From: Turnera subulata
Taxonomy: Eukaryota; Streptophyta; Magnoliopsida; Malpighiales; Passifloraceae
Assembly: GCA_028386065.3 (NCBI GenBank)
Contig: JAKUCV010002086.1
Coordinates: forward strand, 151,120 to 215,119
DNA length: 64,000 bases
Direction of reading: 5' to 3'
The position numbers and the translations under genes are program-made. The notes beneath the pieces were generated by a model that was not told the origin of the DNA, did not search any database, and was given only the letters and a program-made list of their open reading frames with translations. Of this stretch, positions 24,680 to 35,449 are shown piece by piece (the stretch's first letter is position 1; each line of letters opens with the position of its first letter).

Positions 24680-25470
24680 ATGATGACAAATTCGTGTTGA
24701 TTTCACCTATGCCAAGAGTTTAAAAAGTATTTCCATAATTTTTAAAAGCTCTCCCTGTTTTGTTGCTCCCCCTTTTAATAACATTTTTGCAATTCAACAA
24801 GGATAAGTTTTCGAAAAACATTGCAAGGCATTCCTTGTGAATTCTATCTTGGCATTCATTAGCCCACAATCTCCCCCTTTGGTTTTCGATTTCTGCATAA
24901 GAGATTAGTCGAATGTGTAGCGAAATACGAAGTAGCGCAACATTCAACATAATAGATTTTGGTTTTTAACAGAAACCAAATCGCAGTTATAAGTGTGGTT
25001 TTTTATAGAAACCAGATTTTTTTTTTCCACACATCCTACACAAAACTTGGTTAGATCAATCAAAAATATGGTTTTAACAACAACTATATCGTCAATATCG
25101 GTATCATAGGATCAATCACAAGTGTCAACCAATTCTCCACATTTCCTACATAATCATAAATCACCACAAATTCTAGTTTCTCACAAAAAACCATGCTCAA
25201 CATACCTATTGTGTTCCTGCAAATGAGCAATCAAAACACAATACTTTCTCCCCCTTTTGGCATCAGCAGAAAGAGTACACAAGGACAGAGCAAAAATCAT
25301 GCAGAGCTTAAATATTCAAAAGAGTAATATTCAAGTATTTAAACATAATATCCCAAAAGATAGAAAATATTCGAGAACAACCGGGTAATAGAACCAATAA
25401 ACAGAACCAAGTAGGAGAACCAAGAAGAATGGAATGCATGAATCCTAAAAGTATCAGTTCTAGAAAGGAT

Positions 25471-25741
25471 TCATTCATCATTAGAATCAGCTGGAGGAGG
25501 CATTCTTGGAAGAACTTTCTCAAATTGTTCCATCATATCTGTCTTGTGAATTCTTACCACATCTCGAAGTTCTCCAAAATCAGATTCCAGAAGACCAACA
25601 CAAGTGGTAAGATTATCCAGCTGAGTTTCCTTAGCACTTGCTCCAGCCCTGATCACCTTATATTGTCCCTTGTCATTCAGTTTGATGCTCATTTTGGACA
25701 AGGTCAGTCGATCAATTGGTAGAAGGGTCATAAGAGTGGGT
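25471..25741 (-). pseudogene. C-terminal part of the env-like gene of copia copy A
   Basis: An 86-residue frame (SKMSIKLNDKGQYKVIRAG, ending PPPADSNDE) that stops at 25471. It continues directly from the part at 39277-39642 once the CACTA insertion and one copy of its GGT target duplication are set aside, and the frame is preserved across the junction. In Sireviruses a frame of unknown function follows pol and is called env-like. The C-terminal part is predicted to be helical (many Leu, Glu, Lys). Function is not established. Confidence 0.6.
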
Positions 25742-25759
25742 CACTACTAGAAAAACTGG

Positions 25760-26475
25760 ATTTAGCGAGGGATTTTTGCGAGGGATTTCGGCCCCTCACA
25801 ATTGCGACGGCGTTTGCGAGGGCTTTCTTGGTAATGGTGTTGTGTCGGATTTTATGAGGGAATTATTCCGCCGCAAAAATATAGTGACGGTTTTAGGGAG
25901 GGATTTATCTATCCCTCACAATGTTTGCCCGCGCCAAAGACCCTCCATTTTTGTGAGGGATATTTCCGTCGCTATTTGTGAGGGGAAAAAAAAATCCCTC
26001 GCAAAGAATGAACGAAAGCTTCCCGGCAAAAAATTCACTTCCCGCCAAGTTTTGCGAGGGATTTTTCCGTCACTATTGTGAGGGAAAAACATTCCCTCGC
26101 TACTTTGTGACGGGAAACAATCCCTCACTACCGCTTGGAAAAAAATCCCCCAACTTTGTGAGGGATGTCTTCCGTCACTATTGTGAGGGAAAGAAATCCC
26201 TCGCTAATATTGGAAAAAAGTTTCAAGTTTTGTGAGGAATTTTTCCGTCACTATCTTGAGGGGAAAAAGCCCTCGCAAAGAATGGACGCCAAGTTTTGCG
26301 AGGGATTTTTCCGTCACTATTGTGAGGGAAAAATAATCCCTCGCTAATTTGTGACGGGAAGCAATCCTTCACTAATATTGTAAAAAGTTCCCAGTTTTGT
26401 GAGGGATTATTCCGTCACTATTGTGAGGGAAAAATCATCCCTCGCTACGTTGTGACGGAAATATAATCCATCACT
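25760..26475. repeat. Left subterminal repeats of the CACTA element
   Basis: A series of units of about 60-110 bp containing TTTTGCGAGGGATTTTTCCG, TCACTATTGTGAGGGAAAAA and CCCTCGCTA, in direct and inverted order. At least five units are clear between 26050 and 26475. The short frames across them come from the repeats and are not genes. Confidence 0.88.
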
Positions 26476-28800
26476 AATCTTTTATATATACTATATATAA
26501 AAGCATGACCTCTCAAAATTAAAAGACTAAATCACCCTAACTTAATATTATATTAACAATCTATCTTATATATAAAAGCATGACCTCCCAAGATTAATTA
26601 ATTTACTAAATTTTTAATAATTTTATATCAATTTTAGTATTAATAATAATCATCTTTTAAATATATTCATATTGTAATTTATTATATCATGTGCATTTGA
26701 AAGATACAGAAATTTTTATTGTTGGAAAACTTTTTGTAAGAAGAAGTGAAGATTAAAGATTAAATATGTTTATTTTTTAAAAAATAATAAATTGCTATAA
26801 CAATTTAAATGTATCAGAAATTAAAAAACTATTTATTATCATATATTAATTTTTTAAAATTATAAAAATTTTATATTGTGTTAATTATTACAAAATAAAT
26901 AAAAATTATATGCAAAATAAAAAGAAAAGGATTAAAAATCAATATAAATTAATATAAACTCTGTGGAATGGAGGTAAAGGTAGCAAATGAAAGGTGCAAA
27001 TATAAGTGTATTAAAGAATGATATTATAGAAAAAAAATTATCAAAATTTAAAATTCAAAATAAAAAATAAAATATGACAAAAAATTATTTATTATCATGT
27101 AATTATTTTTTTAAAATTATAAAATTTGTATATTATTTTAACTATTATAGATGAATAAAAATTATATACAAAATCACGAAAATTAAAGAAGGAAATATAA
27201 ATTCTGATAGAAACATGTCTTATAGAAAATAAATGAAAATTAATTTATCCACATTAACCTTTATTACTTAATTAATTAATCAAAATAATAATAGAAATGA
27301 TAAATCTATATATTTAAAAACATGAAAAAAATAACAAATTCATAAAATCAGATTGAAATTATCCCATGACTTAACAAACAACATTTTGTACTCAAATATC
27401 ATTCAACTAACGAAGAAAAAAAAAGAAAAATAGCTACCAAAATTCAATTTAAACATTTATATTGTCATACAAAATCTAATCTGAAACAATTCCAATTCTT
27501 ATGTCTAGACTATAAAAAAAGAATAATTAATTAATGTAAAACTGCAAAATAATTATGTATTAATATCCATGCTCAGAATGTCTAGCGAAGAATGTTCCCT
27601 TCAAAGATTGTTTACATCTATGTGTCAAGCATGAATTCCAGAGCTTGTGATGATGTAGACATCAACTTAAGTAAGTTAAAATGCACGACAACTTGCACGG
27701 GAGAAATGTATCATACGGGGTTTGACTTGGTCATTTCTACAAACTTTGAATATGCTATCTATAGGAACAATATGTTGGTTTTTGCCGGTAGGCCGACTAC
27801 TATGCCAATTGGCCTATACATAGCCAATTTTTCTACGGTAGGCCTATTACGACTAGGCAATCACTTGGCCAGTTTTCACACGATAAGCCTATTACTTGGC
27901 CAATTTTGACAAAGTGGACCTATTACTTTACCAATTTGTCCAAGGTAGAAGTAACAAAGTTAATGTTAAAATAAAGAGGACTATAGTGAAAACTAAAAAG
28001 AAGAATAAGAATTAAAAAATTAAAAGTACTAAAATAGTTATTGGTTATAAGAAATGGCTGTAGAAATATCTAAAACCTATATAAGATATGAAGGTTTCAA
28101 AAAGAAAACTCTAGAATTAAGAATTAAAAAAATTAAAAATACTAAAATAATACTACTTTAACTATTAAAATAAAAAACTATAAGTAAAAGAAAAGAGCTA
28201 GAAATGACATAAATTATTTTTTGCGAAAACAATTATGGAGCCATGAAAAATTTTAAAATATGAAATTTAATAAATTATTAATATGTTAGATAGAGAAAAT
28301 AATAAAATATTTATCCTCACGTAGCAATTTTCTTAAGTTTTGAAAATTTTTAAAATAATTCCTAGCTACTAAAATAAAATATATAAGTTAAAGAAATGAA
28401 TAAATAGAGAAAGCAAAGAATTACCATAAACAAATTTTTTTAAAAGTATCACGTTAGAAAAGTGACCAAGTTCTGATTGGTATTAAAAATTATTAAAAAA
28501 ATTGAATGTTGCTTCGGTTGAAAAAAAACAAAAAGCCAAAGAAATTATAGAAAATAATTACTGAAAAGTAGAAAATTCTAATTCATTATTATATTGTATA
28601 TATTATATAACAAAAATAGAGTATATTTAATTTATTTCTAAAGAAATGATAGACAATTTAAGTTATTCATAATGTTATAATTTGTGTCATGACTCTTGAA
28701 GTTCTTAATTAAAAATTTAAATAATACATATATATATCATTATTTATTTTATTTTTTATTAAAAATGTGCTATTAATAGTGGAATTTAAAATGTTTGGAA
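26476..28800. other. AT-rich interior of the CACTA element
   Basis: No transposase is visible. Two copies of TATATATAAAAGCATGACCTC (near 26491 and 26570) resemble the 5' ends of plant Helitrons, but no matching CTRRT hairpin end was identified. A diverged direct repeat occurs around 26800-26950 and 27060-27190 (TTATTATCAT...AAAATTATA). Near 27785-27945 a motif close to GGCCTATTACTTGGCCAATT recurs four to five times. A 105-codon frame at 27592-27909 runs into this repeat and has no recognised product. Confidence 0.5.
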
Positions 28801-28819
28801 AATAGTTTTGAAAATAAAT

Positions 28820-29210
28820 CACACTGGTTGCCTTACGTCTGGAACACGAGGTTGGGCGTTGTTTTTATTAAAACGACCGTGTTTTTGTTCCCTTTGTGCA
28901 TGAGACGGTGGAGGGAGTTGCGTTTTGACAAAGACCTCAATAGTTGACTTGAGGCAATTGGGCATGAAACTACATCGTTTTGACAAGTTGGGAAACCCTA
29001 GGGTTAGCCCACGGTATTTAACCATCTCTTTTGCTCTCTCACCTCTCATTTTTCTTCTCATCACTCTCTCCGTTCGGGTTCGGCTGCCTACTTTCTCTCT
29101 CTCTCTCTCTCTCAAACCTTCTTTTCTTCTTTGATTTCTAAAACTAACCACACCAGATACCATAGCCTCTGCCCTCATTCTCTCTTCTTCCTCCTTCCCT
29201 CACGGGTCGG
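28820..29210 (+). promoter_or_regulatory. Gene-like promoter and 5' UTR inside the CACTA element
   Basis: The stretch has AAACCCTAG (28993-29001, telo-box-like) followed at once by TTAGCCCAC (contains the reverse complement of a TGGGC site-II-type core) and then a CT-rich leader (CTCTCTCTC near 29096-29114). In known plant promoters this pairing marks ribosomal-protein and other translation genes. Past the hAT insertion, the leader continues into ATG at 30488 followed at once by GTAAGC, so the first exon would carry only the start codon, as in several ribosomal-protein genes. It may be captured host sequence or the former transposase promoter. Confidence 0.5.
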
Positions 29211-29218
29211 CGGTGAAC

Positions 29219-30478
29219 TAGGGGTGAGCAATCGGTCGGTACGGCACATACCGTGCCGATAAGAGATCGGTATGACTTTTCCGACTCCCTTATTTTCCGA
29301 CCGATGCCGCCCCGTTAAGCTACTTATGCCGATCGGCATGATGCCGATTTATACCGACCTCGGTTCGGTCGGTATGTATGCCCTCCGATTCCCAAACTTC
29401 TTACCATTTTTTCTTTTACCAAAAAGGCTGACGGTATGGAAGAATGAAAGAAGAAATCAAAGAGATTGGAAAAAAAATTGCAAAGGAAGAAAAGAAATGA
29501 AAATCATCACTGTCCACCACAAAATTCATCCCAAAATCAATCAACAATGACATAAAATCGACCATCATCACAATACAACGATCCAAAAAACAAAAAACAA
29601 GACATTACCCAGAATTCTACCCAGAAAAAAAAACAATTTGTTATACATCAACTACCCAGAAAAAATCCACAACAGTGTCAACAACACAGAACATTCATCA
29701 ATCCACCATTTGATATTACCCAAAATTCTCAAAAACCTTTACCTAACAACATAACAAACAATCTCTTAGCAGCATCTCAAATATAATAATTCCACACACT
29801 GATACTTACATGCCGATCAATTGGCAGAAAACACTGGCAATTTGGGTATTTGGGTTTGGATTGGGGAATTAGCCAATTAGGGTTTGATCGGGGAAATTAG
29901 GAATCAAGAATTTGGGTGTTTTGGGTTTGCTACTTGGAGGATAATTCGAGCATCAAGACAAGGCAGGGTAGTGAGGTATAGGGTACTAGAATGGCATGGG
30001 CACTGTCGCGAAGCCATCGCCGCCGAGAGCTGTAGTAACAACGATTTCATGCGAGGTGCATGTGTGGGCTCAGGGCTGAGGTGCATAGGTTGGCGACTGC
30101 AAAACCAGCTGCGGTGGCGACGTTGCAAGGGGTGGCTTTTCCGGCGGAGAGAGACGAGAGAGGCTGAGAGATTGAGGTGAGTGTCTCTGTATTTTGACGA
30201 GAGAGAGAGTGAGAGAGAGAGATTTTTTTTTTTTGATGAAAGACAGTGAGGAAGGGGGAGAGAGAGAGACAATAATTAAAGGGTAGGGTTGGTTGGGTTT
30301 AGAGTTGTCGGTATGGTTCCTACCGAAAACCAACGGTATAACCACCATCTAACCGAGTAGAGCCAACGGTGTTATCGGCGCGGTTGAATCGGAAGGGGTG
30401 GCGCTGAAATCCCACGAATTTCGAGCCGATACCGTCGGTTTTCGGTCGGTATCGGCTCGGGATTTTTGCTCACCCCTA
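29219..30478. mobile_element. Non-autonomous hAT element (1260 bp)
   Basis: The terminal inverted repeat is TAGGGGTGAGCAA at 29219 with its complement TTGCTCACCCCTA ending at 30478. A perfect 8-bp duplication CGGTGAAC lies at 29211-29218 and 30479-30486, the hAT hallmark. Subterminal TCGGTCGGTA/TACCGACCGA motifs repeat at both ends. The interior is partly GC-rich (29990-30180) with frames up to about 120 codons but no BED-finger or hAT dimerisation domain, so it is non-autonomous. It sits in the leader of the gene-like region of the CACTA element. Confidence 0.93.
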
Positions 30479-30486
30479 CGGTGAAC

Positions 30487-30907
30487 CATGGTAAGCCAAC
30501 TAATGTATTTTCTTTTCTGTTTGATTCCTCTTCGCCCTCGTTGTTGTGTTGGCCGAATGATTTAGACTGCTCTTGTTGTTTTCTGTGGTTCTGGTTGCAA
30601 ATGGTTGTGGTGTTGTGGGTTGCAGCGGGCATGCTTGGATCTGTACCGTTTGGAGGTCAGGTCAAGGTCTGAGTTGACTCATGTTGTTGGAGAGTAGATA
30701 CGTACCCTTTGAAGACGGATCCATGTTGACTCGTGTTGTTGGAGAGCAGATCTGGCCTTGAGAGTCATGGTCTTGGGTATGTTTATGCAAGTCTCCTTTT
30801 CTTTTTTGTTTCATTATTTTAATCTTTGTTTATCGTTTATCTTTCCTTGTAGTTATTTTTGGTATTCTAATTTTTTTTTTCTCGTATGTTTGCAGTTGTT
30901 TGCAGAT
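30487..30907 (+). other. Start codon, putative first intron and downstream exon remnant of the gene-like region
   Basis: ATG at 30488-30490 is followed by a GTAAGC donor. A T-rich stretch leads to GTGGGTTGCAG at 30615-30625, a good acceptor. The exon would continue CGGGCATGCTTGGATC but reaches a TAG after about 23 codons. A near-duplicate TTGACTC.TGTTGTTGGAGAG occurs twice (about 30673 and 30727). The sequence is then cut by the gypsy derivative at 30913. No protein family is recognised. Confidence 0.4.
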
Positions 30908-30912
30908 GGCAT

Positions 30913-33088
30913 TGAAACGCCCCGACCCGTATTTACCGTACACAGTAAACCTATGCCGGAACTGTGACGACCCATCCAAAACAAGCCCAGCATACAGTGT
31001 ATACATCAGTAACTCGGGCTCAACAACCCAAAGATAATAACGTCAATAACAACATAATTGGCCCAATGGCCCAACAATAACAAAATAATGCACAGCGGAA
31101 CACTTTAATAACTCACATAAACACTGTATGCGACATTGATGCAAACTATGGATCCGAGCTCTGTCCAAGGGATAACGCCGTAGCCTGTCTGGAATGCAAC
31201 ATACCTATACCACAAATAACTCATCCTACGGGATGAAAGCCCGCAGGTGAGGGGTGAGTCCGACGTGCCCACCGGGTAAAACCCATAAGCAAATATACAT
31301 ATACAACAACCGTAAATTCCCAAGTCACGTCACCAACAATTAACGTCATCATCTCCATAAAATTATTATACTTGCCAAAATATAATTACCAAATATTATT
31401 ATTTTATTATTTTTTTCAAAAAGGTATTATTATATATACTTAGTGAAATATTCCCCATAATATACAATACCGTATTTATTTCCAAAACAATTTCATAGTA
31501 TATATACCCCTTTCATAAAATTATTTACTCTTATAATAATTTTTCAAAGGATATTCATATAGTAATTACATTTCCTCAAAATAATATGTTGTAATCATTT
31601 TATTATATTATTATTATTATTTATATTTTTTTTAGTAAAACATATCCACATACTACATATATATATTTCTCAAAATACTATAACTCATACTTACCATATT
31701 ATTATTAAAATATCCATAACATAATTACCTTAATTTGTCCAAAATAATAATCTGTCAAGACCATTATTTCACTTAAAATCATATAACATGTTCATTTCCA
31801 ATTTATTTACCATGTTATTATATTATTATTTCCCAGAAAAATATAATCAAACAATTTACATACATATTTCCAGAAAATATAATTATATATATATATACAT
31901 ATATTTATATCTTCGTGTAATTAAAACAGACTGGGCCTTTCTTTAATCATTAACCCAGCCCAAAAGCTTTTACCCAAACCCATAGACGTCCGGCCCACTG
32001 TTCCAAGACAACAGGCCCAAGACCAGGCCTATCTCCCTGAATCCAGTAGCCACGGCCCATCCTTGGGTTCTCTTCAACCTTGAGCACGGCTGCTCACCTT
32101 GGCGGAACGATGGCGACGTCGAGGCGGGGCAAGGTTGGCTACAGGCGCGAGACGTCGACGTGAGCACGGTGGCGAAGACGCATGGGTATGGGGTGCGACT
32201 TGCAGCAGCATTTGGTCGGCAGAAGACGAGGCGGCTCGGTGGTGTTTGCTTCGGCGAGCTCACGGCTGGACGGTGGTGCAACGTCAGTCGGAGCGGCAGA
32301 GAGGAGGAAGCGAAGCGAACTGAAGCACGAGGGAGAAGGCTTCGCTGTTGGTGGTTGCTGACGTTGGGTCGCTGCGTGCGGCGGGGGCGAGGCGGTGGCT
32401 TCGGTTTGCAGCAAGGAAGGGCGGTGCGACGGTGAAGGGAGGAGGAAGGTGGCAGCATGTGGTGGCGGTGTTGGGTAAGGTGGTCGGCAGCGAGAGTTGT
32501 GTGTGTTTATTTTTTATTTGTTTTTCTTTCCTGGTTTGTGAAGGGTGAAGGAAACTGGGTTTATGTTTGCAGGTAAGATAGTTGGGTTTTGTGTTTTTGC
32601 AGTGGAAGGTGAAGGTGGCACTGGGCAGTGGGTTTGAAGAATTTGCAGATGAAGTTTTGCTGAGGAGAGGAGGTGGTGTGTTGGTGATGTACTGGGTGTG
32701 TGTGTGTGCAGGAAGAAGAAAGGTGGCGATGGTGAACTGGGTGCAGGTAATCACGGGTGACACAGGCAGAGAAAAATAAAATAAGGCGCCGCCTGCATTA
32801 TTGCCTCAATAATGCAGGCGTGTCCAAACCGGACCAGAAAATAACTGATACACCCACTTAATTATTTTCCGGTGTGATTTTTCCGAGAATTCCGGGACGC
32901 GAAAAAAATACTGACTTAGGTCCGAAAAATTCACAGAAAAATCCCGAGCGCGGGAAAACCCTCTGTTTCGAAAAACGATACCCGATTTACCTTGAATTAA
33001 TTACCCAAGATTAATTCATTCGGTAAATCATCGTAAAAAGACTTTTACAGTCCCGGTAAAAATCCAAATTTTTACCCGGGCTGTTACA
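30913..33088 (-). repeat. Left (3') LTR of the gypsy derivative, with an internal deletion
   Basis: 2176 bp against 3080 bp for the right LTR. It is collinear except that a block matching about 35880-36760 of the right LTR is missing; the junction lies near 31345 at ACGTCATCATCTCC. Contains the hairpin CGCCTGCATTATTG/CAATAATGCAGGCG at 32790-32820. Frames in the GC-rich part (32100-32460) are LTR sequence, not genes. Confidence 0.9.
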
Positions 33089-33105
33089 TTCTACCCCCTT
33101 AAAAA
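33089..33105 (-). promoter_or_regulatory. Polypurine tract of the gypsy derivative
   Basis: The plus strand reads TTCTACCCCCTTAAAAA directly after the LTR end, the reverse complement of an AAGGGGGTAGAA tract. It matches the tract at 12221-12234 of the coding chromovirus, which supports a shared origin. Confidence 0.85.
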
Positions 33106-33230
33106 GAATTTCGTCCCCGAAATTCCGTCTTATCCGTGGGTCCTACCACGATAAGCTTCTGGCACACTCTACCAGGTGTCCAAACTCAACGCGATATGTC
33201 GCTTATTCCCTTAAGCTATATCTCGTCCTC

Positions 33231-33237
33231 TATAAAA
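33231..33237 (+). promoter_or_regulatory. TATA box ahead of antisense frame A
   Basis: CCTCTATAAAAACC, a plant-type TATA box 42 bp upstream of the ATG at 33273. The leader would be very short. Confidence 0.5.
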
Positions 33238-33272
33238 ACCGAACCTCATGACTGGCAAACTCACACACAGCC

Positions 33273-33650
33273 ATGGACTCTCCACTGAGATCAAGAACCA
33301 CCTAAGACTCCGAGGACAACAGCTACATCAGTGGTACTGCTTTCCCGACAAGCTCCGATGAAGAACCTCCCAAGAAGCGGTTCAAGACGAACATCGTCGG
33401 TCTGAAAGAACACTTGGTGGTCTCTCGAAGATGACGAAAGAAGCGTGCCAAGAAGAAAGCTGAAGATCGGAAGGGCAAAGAAACTGCTGAAAGCAGCACT
33501 CTGCAGTAGACTCTGACGCAGCTGAACGTCTCACTGAAGAAGATCAGTTCGGCGGTGATGCAGATAGAACTGGCGTGCGCGGAGCTCTTTCCTCATATGA
33601 AAAACGTCCAAAAACTTGTAAAAGATCTAGAGAAGCAAGTAGCTCCATAG
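33273..33650 (+). pseudogene. Antisense frame A in the gypsy derivative, unknown protein with three stops
   Basis: A 125-codon frame from ATG 33273 to TAG 33648-33650, interrupted by in-frame TAA (33303), TGA (33432) and TAG (33507) but with no frame change. The predicted product has an acidic Ser-rich N-terminal part, a basic PPKKRFK motif that resembles a nuclear localisation signal, a Lys/Arg-rich centre (RKKRAKKKAEDRKGK) and a helical C-terminal part with regularly spaced hydrophobics (LKKISSAVMQIELA, VQKLVKDLEKQV) that suits a coiled coil. An AATAAA signal follows near 33687. The reading direction is opposite to the retroelement. No family is recognised. Its coding-like composition between stops suggests a recently dead gene rather than a chance frame. 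Confidence 0.5.
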
Positions 33651-34386
33651 AGTACTTCTTCTCCGTTGTAAAACTGTTATGCTTTAAATAAAATAAGTTT
33701 CCTTTTAAAATCAAAATCTCTTGTGTTACGAAATCTCTCGTTAAACAGAAAAATAAAACATCTCAAAGCAAAATAAAAATTAACTATAAGAATATAAAGT
33801 CAAATAAAAAGAAATTAAAAACAAACTCGTTTAACAAAATCAAAACATAAAGAAGTTAAACAAAACGTATTTCCATGATCGGTGCTCGTATCGGACGTAA
33901 ACACCCTCGAACCCGTAACACGTGCAACTAACGGTGACATCGGTTCCCACGTGAAAAAGATGTCCGTTATCTCGCATGGTGATGATCACGAGAGCGTCAT
34001 GTGTCCCTCGAAAGAGACGTTATCCACTTGTTCACAAATTTCGCATGAGCCAAAAACGTCTGTCAAGTCTCGTATCCCTCCACGATGTCCGAACAGGTGT
34101 AAGCTTGTCGCACATGCGCTCTACTCGAGGTATGGTCCCATCAGTCCAGCCTCTACGGTCACGAATGCATGTGATAAAAGATGCAGGAAGATATTGAAAA
34201 ACCATGAAAAGAAAGGACAAAGTAGCCAGGGAGATAGAAAATCATAAGATGGGAAGGAGCTGAAAAACACTGGCATTTGCAGCCGAAAAACGTATAAAGT
34301 AACGAAGCAATAAATGAAACAACAACAAAATTTTCAAAAGGAAAAATCTTGATAATCGAAAACAGTAATCACGCTCCCCATAAGAG
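33651..34386. other. Spacer between antisense frames A and B
   Basis: The first part is AT-rich and reads like a terminator region after frame A. The second part (33880-34240) has higher GC and two CACGTG G-box motifs (33919-33924 and 33948-33953), common in plant promoters. A 121-codon plus-strand frame at 33882-34247 covers them; it has no recognised product and is not called as a gene. Confidence 0.45.
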
Positions 34387-34394
34387 TATAAAAG
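34387..34394 (+). promoter_or_regulatory. TATA box ahead of antisense frame B
   Basis: GAGTATAAAAGACGG, a good plant TATA box, 109 bp before the ATG at 34496. It allows a leader of about 75-80 bases. Confidence 0.55.
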
Positions 34395-34495
34395 ACGGAG
34401 CGGTGAGGTGTAAATCATCAAAAGCATTTAAAAGCAAACAAAACATCCAGGCAACCACAACGTTCAGCAAACAAAACACCACACGTCGAGACAAC

Positions 34496-35179
34496 ATGTC
34501 TGCTCCCTCATCCGTCTTCTTCGTCGAAGGTGCCAATCTAGGCAGAAGAAACCGGCTGGCCTACAGCATGGTCAACGAGCGTCCAGAGGAATTACCGAAC
34601 GAACTCGGCAGGATGCCGCGTCTGGTCTTCGTCGACGAACTCTACTCATCGAGGTTCTTCGTCACTTCCATGGAAGAGAAGTTCTTCCTGGAGGACCATG
34701 GCACTCTGAGGACCTCCTACTACGGCTCGGCAAACTCCATCATGTTCTTCATCTCCAAAAGACTTCAGGAGTTCAACCAAGAGTCCACTTGCCATATCCT
34801 GGAGCAGGGTACCTACTACCAGCTCTCGATGACGGCCCAGAGCATGCCCAGAGTCACTCGTCTGCCCGTAACTTGGCCCAAGGCCCGGCTGCTGGTGTGG
34901 AACTGTAGAGGAGTCGCTAGGCGTTCCTAGGAGTTCTCGCGTACTCTGAGGGACCTGAAGAACCAATACAAGCCAAACATGGTTCTTCTCACAGAGACCC
35001 AGCGGCAACCTGAAGACGATCACGGTCTCATCCCACTTCGGTTCCCTCAAGCAAACCGGTTCGAGCTTCCCGGCCAGAACAACACAGGCGGCATGTGGTT
35101 CTCGTGGAGCAACAACATCACAGTCAACATCAACAACGACCCCAACAGCTTCAGGGTCAACGTCGTTCCAAGGCGATGA
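34496..35179 (+). pseudogene. Antisense frame B in the gypsy derivative, endonuclease-like C-terminal segment, one stop
   Basis: From ATG 34496 (context ACAACATGTC) the frame runs 227 codons to TGA 35177-35179, with a single in-frame TAG at 34928-34930. Residues 1-125 form an unrecognised segment (SAPSSVFFVEGANLGRRNRL, later VFVDELYSSRFFV). Residues about 137-215 resemble the start of an endonuclease/exonuclease/phosphatase fold as found in plant LINEs: LLVWNCRGVARRS holds the metal-site Asn, NMVLLTETQ the catalytic Glu, and a GGMWFSWSNN block follows. The later catalytic Asp and His blocks of that fold are absent, so nuclease activity is unlikely. The frame lies antisense to the LTR element. 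It may be a captured gene piece or a fused LINE fragment. Confidence 0.55.
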
Positions 35180-35430
35180 ATGTATTTTTATTTTTATAAA
35201 ATATCAATGTAATATTTCTGTCTGTAATCAAAATATTAGTATTATCAATAATATTTATATTTTCACTTATTTATGGCATCATTACCTCTTATGTGTATGT
35301 TCTGCGACAGCTGGCGTCCCTTGCTTGATCCATAATGCACTAACTAAAATGATATAAAATAAAAAACAAATGGAGCGAACTATGCAAACAAGGACAACAA
35401 ACACACAAGGACTGCCCAACAAGACCTAAC

Positions 35431-35446
35431 GCCCGCTCCGCTACCA
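35431..35446 (-). promoter_or_regulatory. Primer-binding site of the gypsy derivative
   Basis: On the minus strand, three bases after the LTR end, it reads TGGTAGCGGAGCGGGC. This matches the site at 7492 in the coding chromovirus better than it matches the canonical initiator-Met site TGGTATCAGAGC. Confidence 0.6.
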
Positions 35447-35449
35447 AAA

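Noticed and set aside
25776..26347. Frames of 60-101 codons at the left end of the CACTA element
   Set aside because: They translate the subterminal repeat GCGAGGGATTTTTCCGTCAC and have no independent support.
26491..26610. Helitron 5' end inside the CACTA element
   Set aside because: Two TATATATAAAAGCATGACCTC starts look Helitron-like, but no CTRRT end with a hairpin or insertion between A and T could be assigned; kept only as a remark.
28993..29008. Interstitial telomere repeat at AAACCCTAGGGTT
   Set aside because: Only one inverted pair of the plant telomere-like unit is present; a promoter telo-box is the simpler reading.
31970..32763. Minus-strand frames of 159-162 codons in the gypsy derivative
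   Set aside because: They lie inside the LTR; the matching region of the other LTR (37409-38204) breaks them into shorter, shifted frames.
33231..35179. Integrated DNA virus as source of the two antisense frames
   Set aside because: Small TATA-driven genes recall some DNA viruses, but no replication, movement or coat protein motif is seen, and the only family signal is an endonuclease motif known from LINEs.
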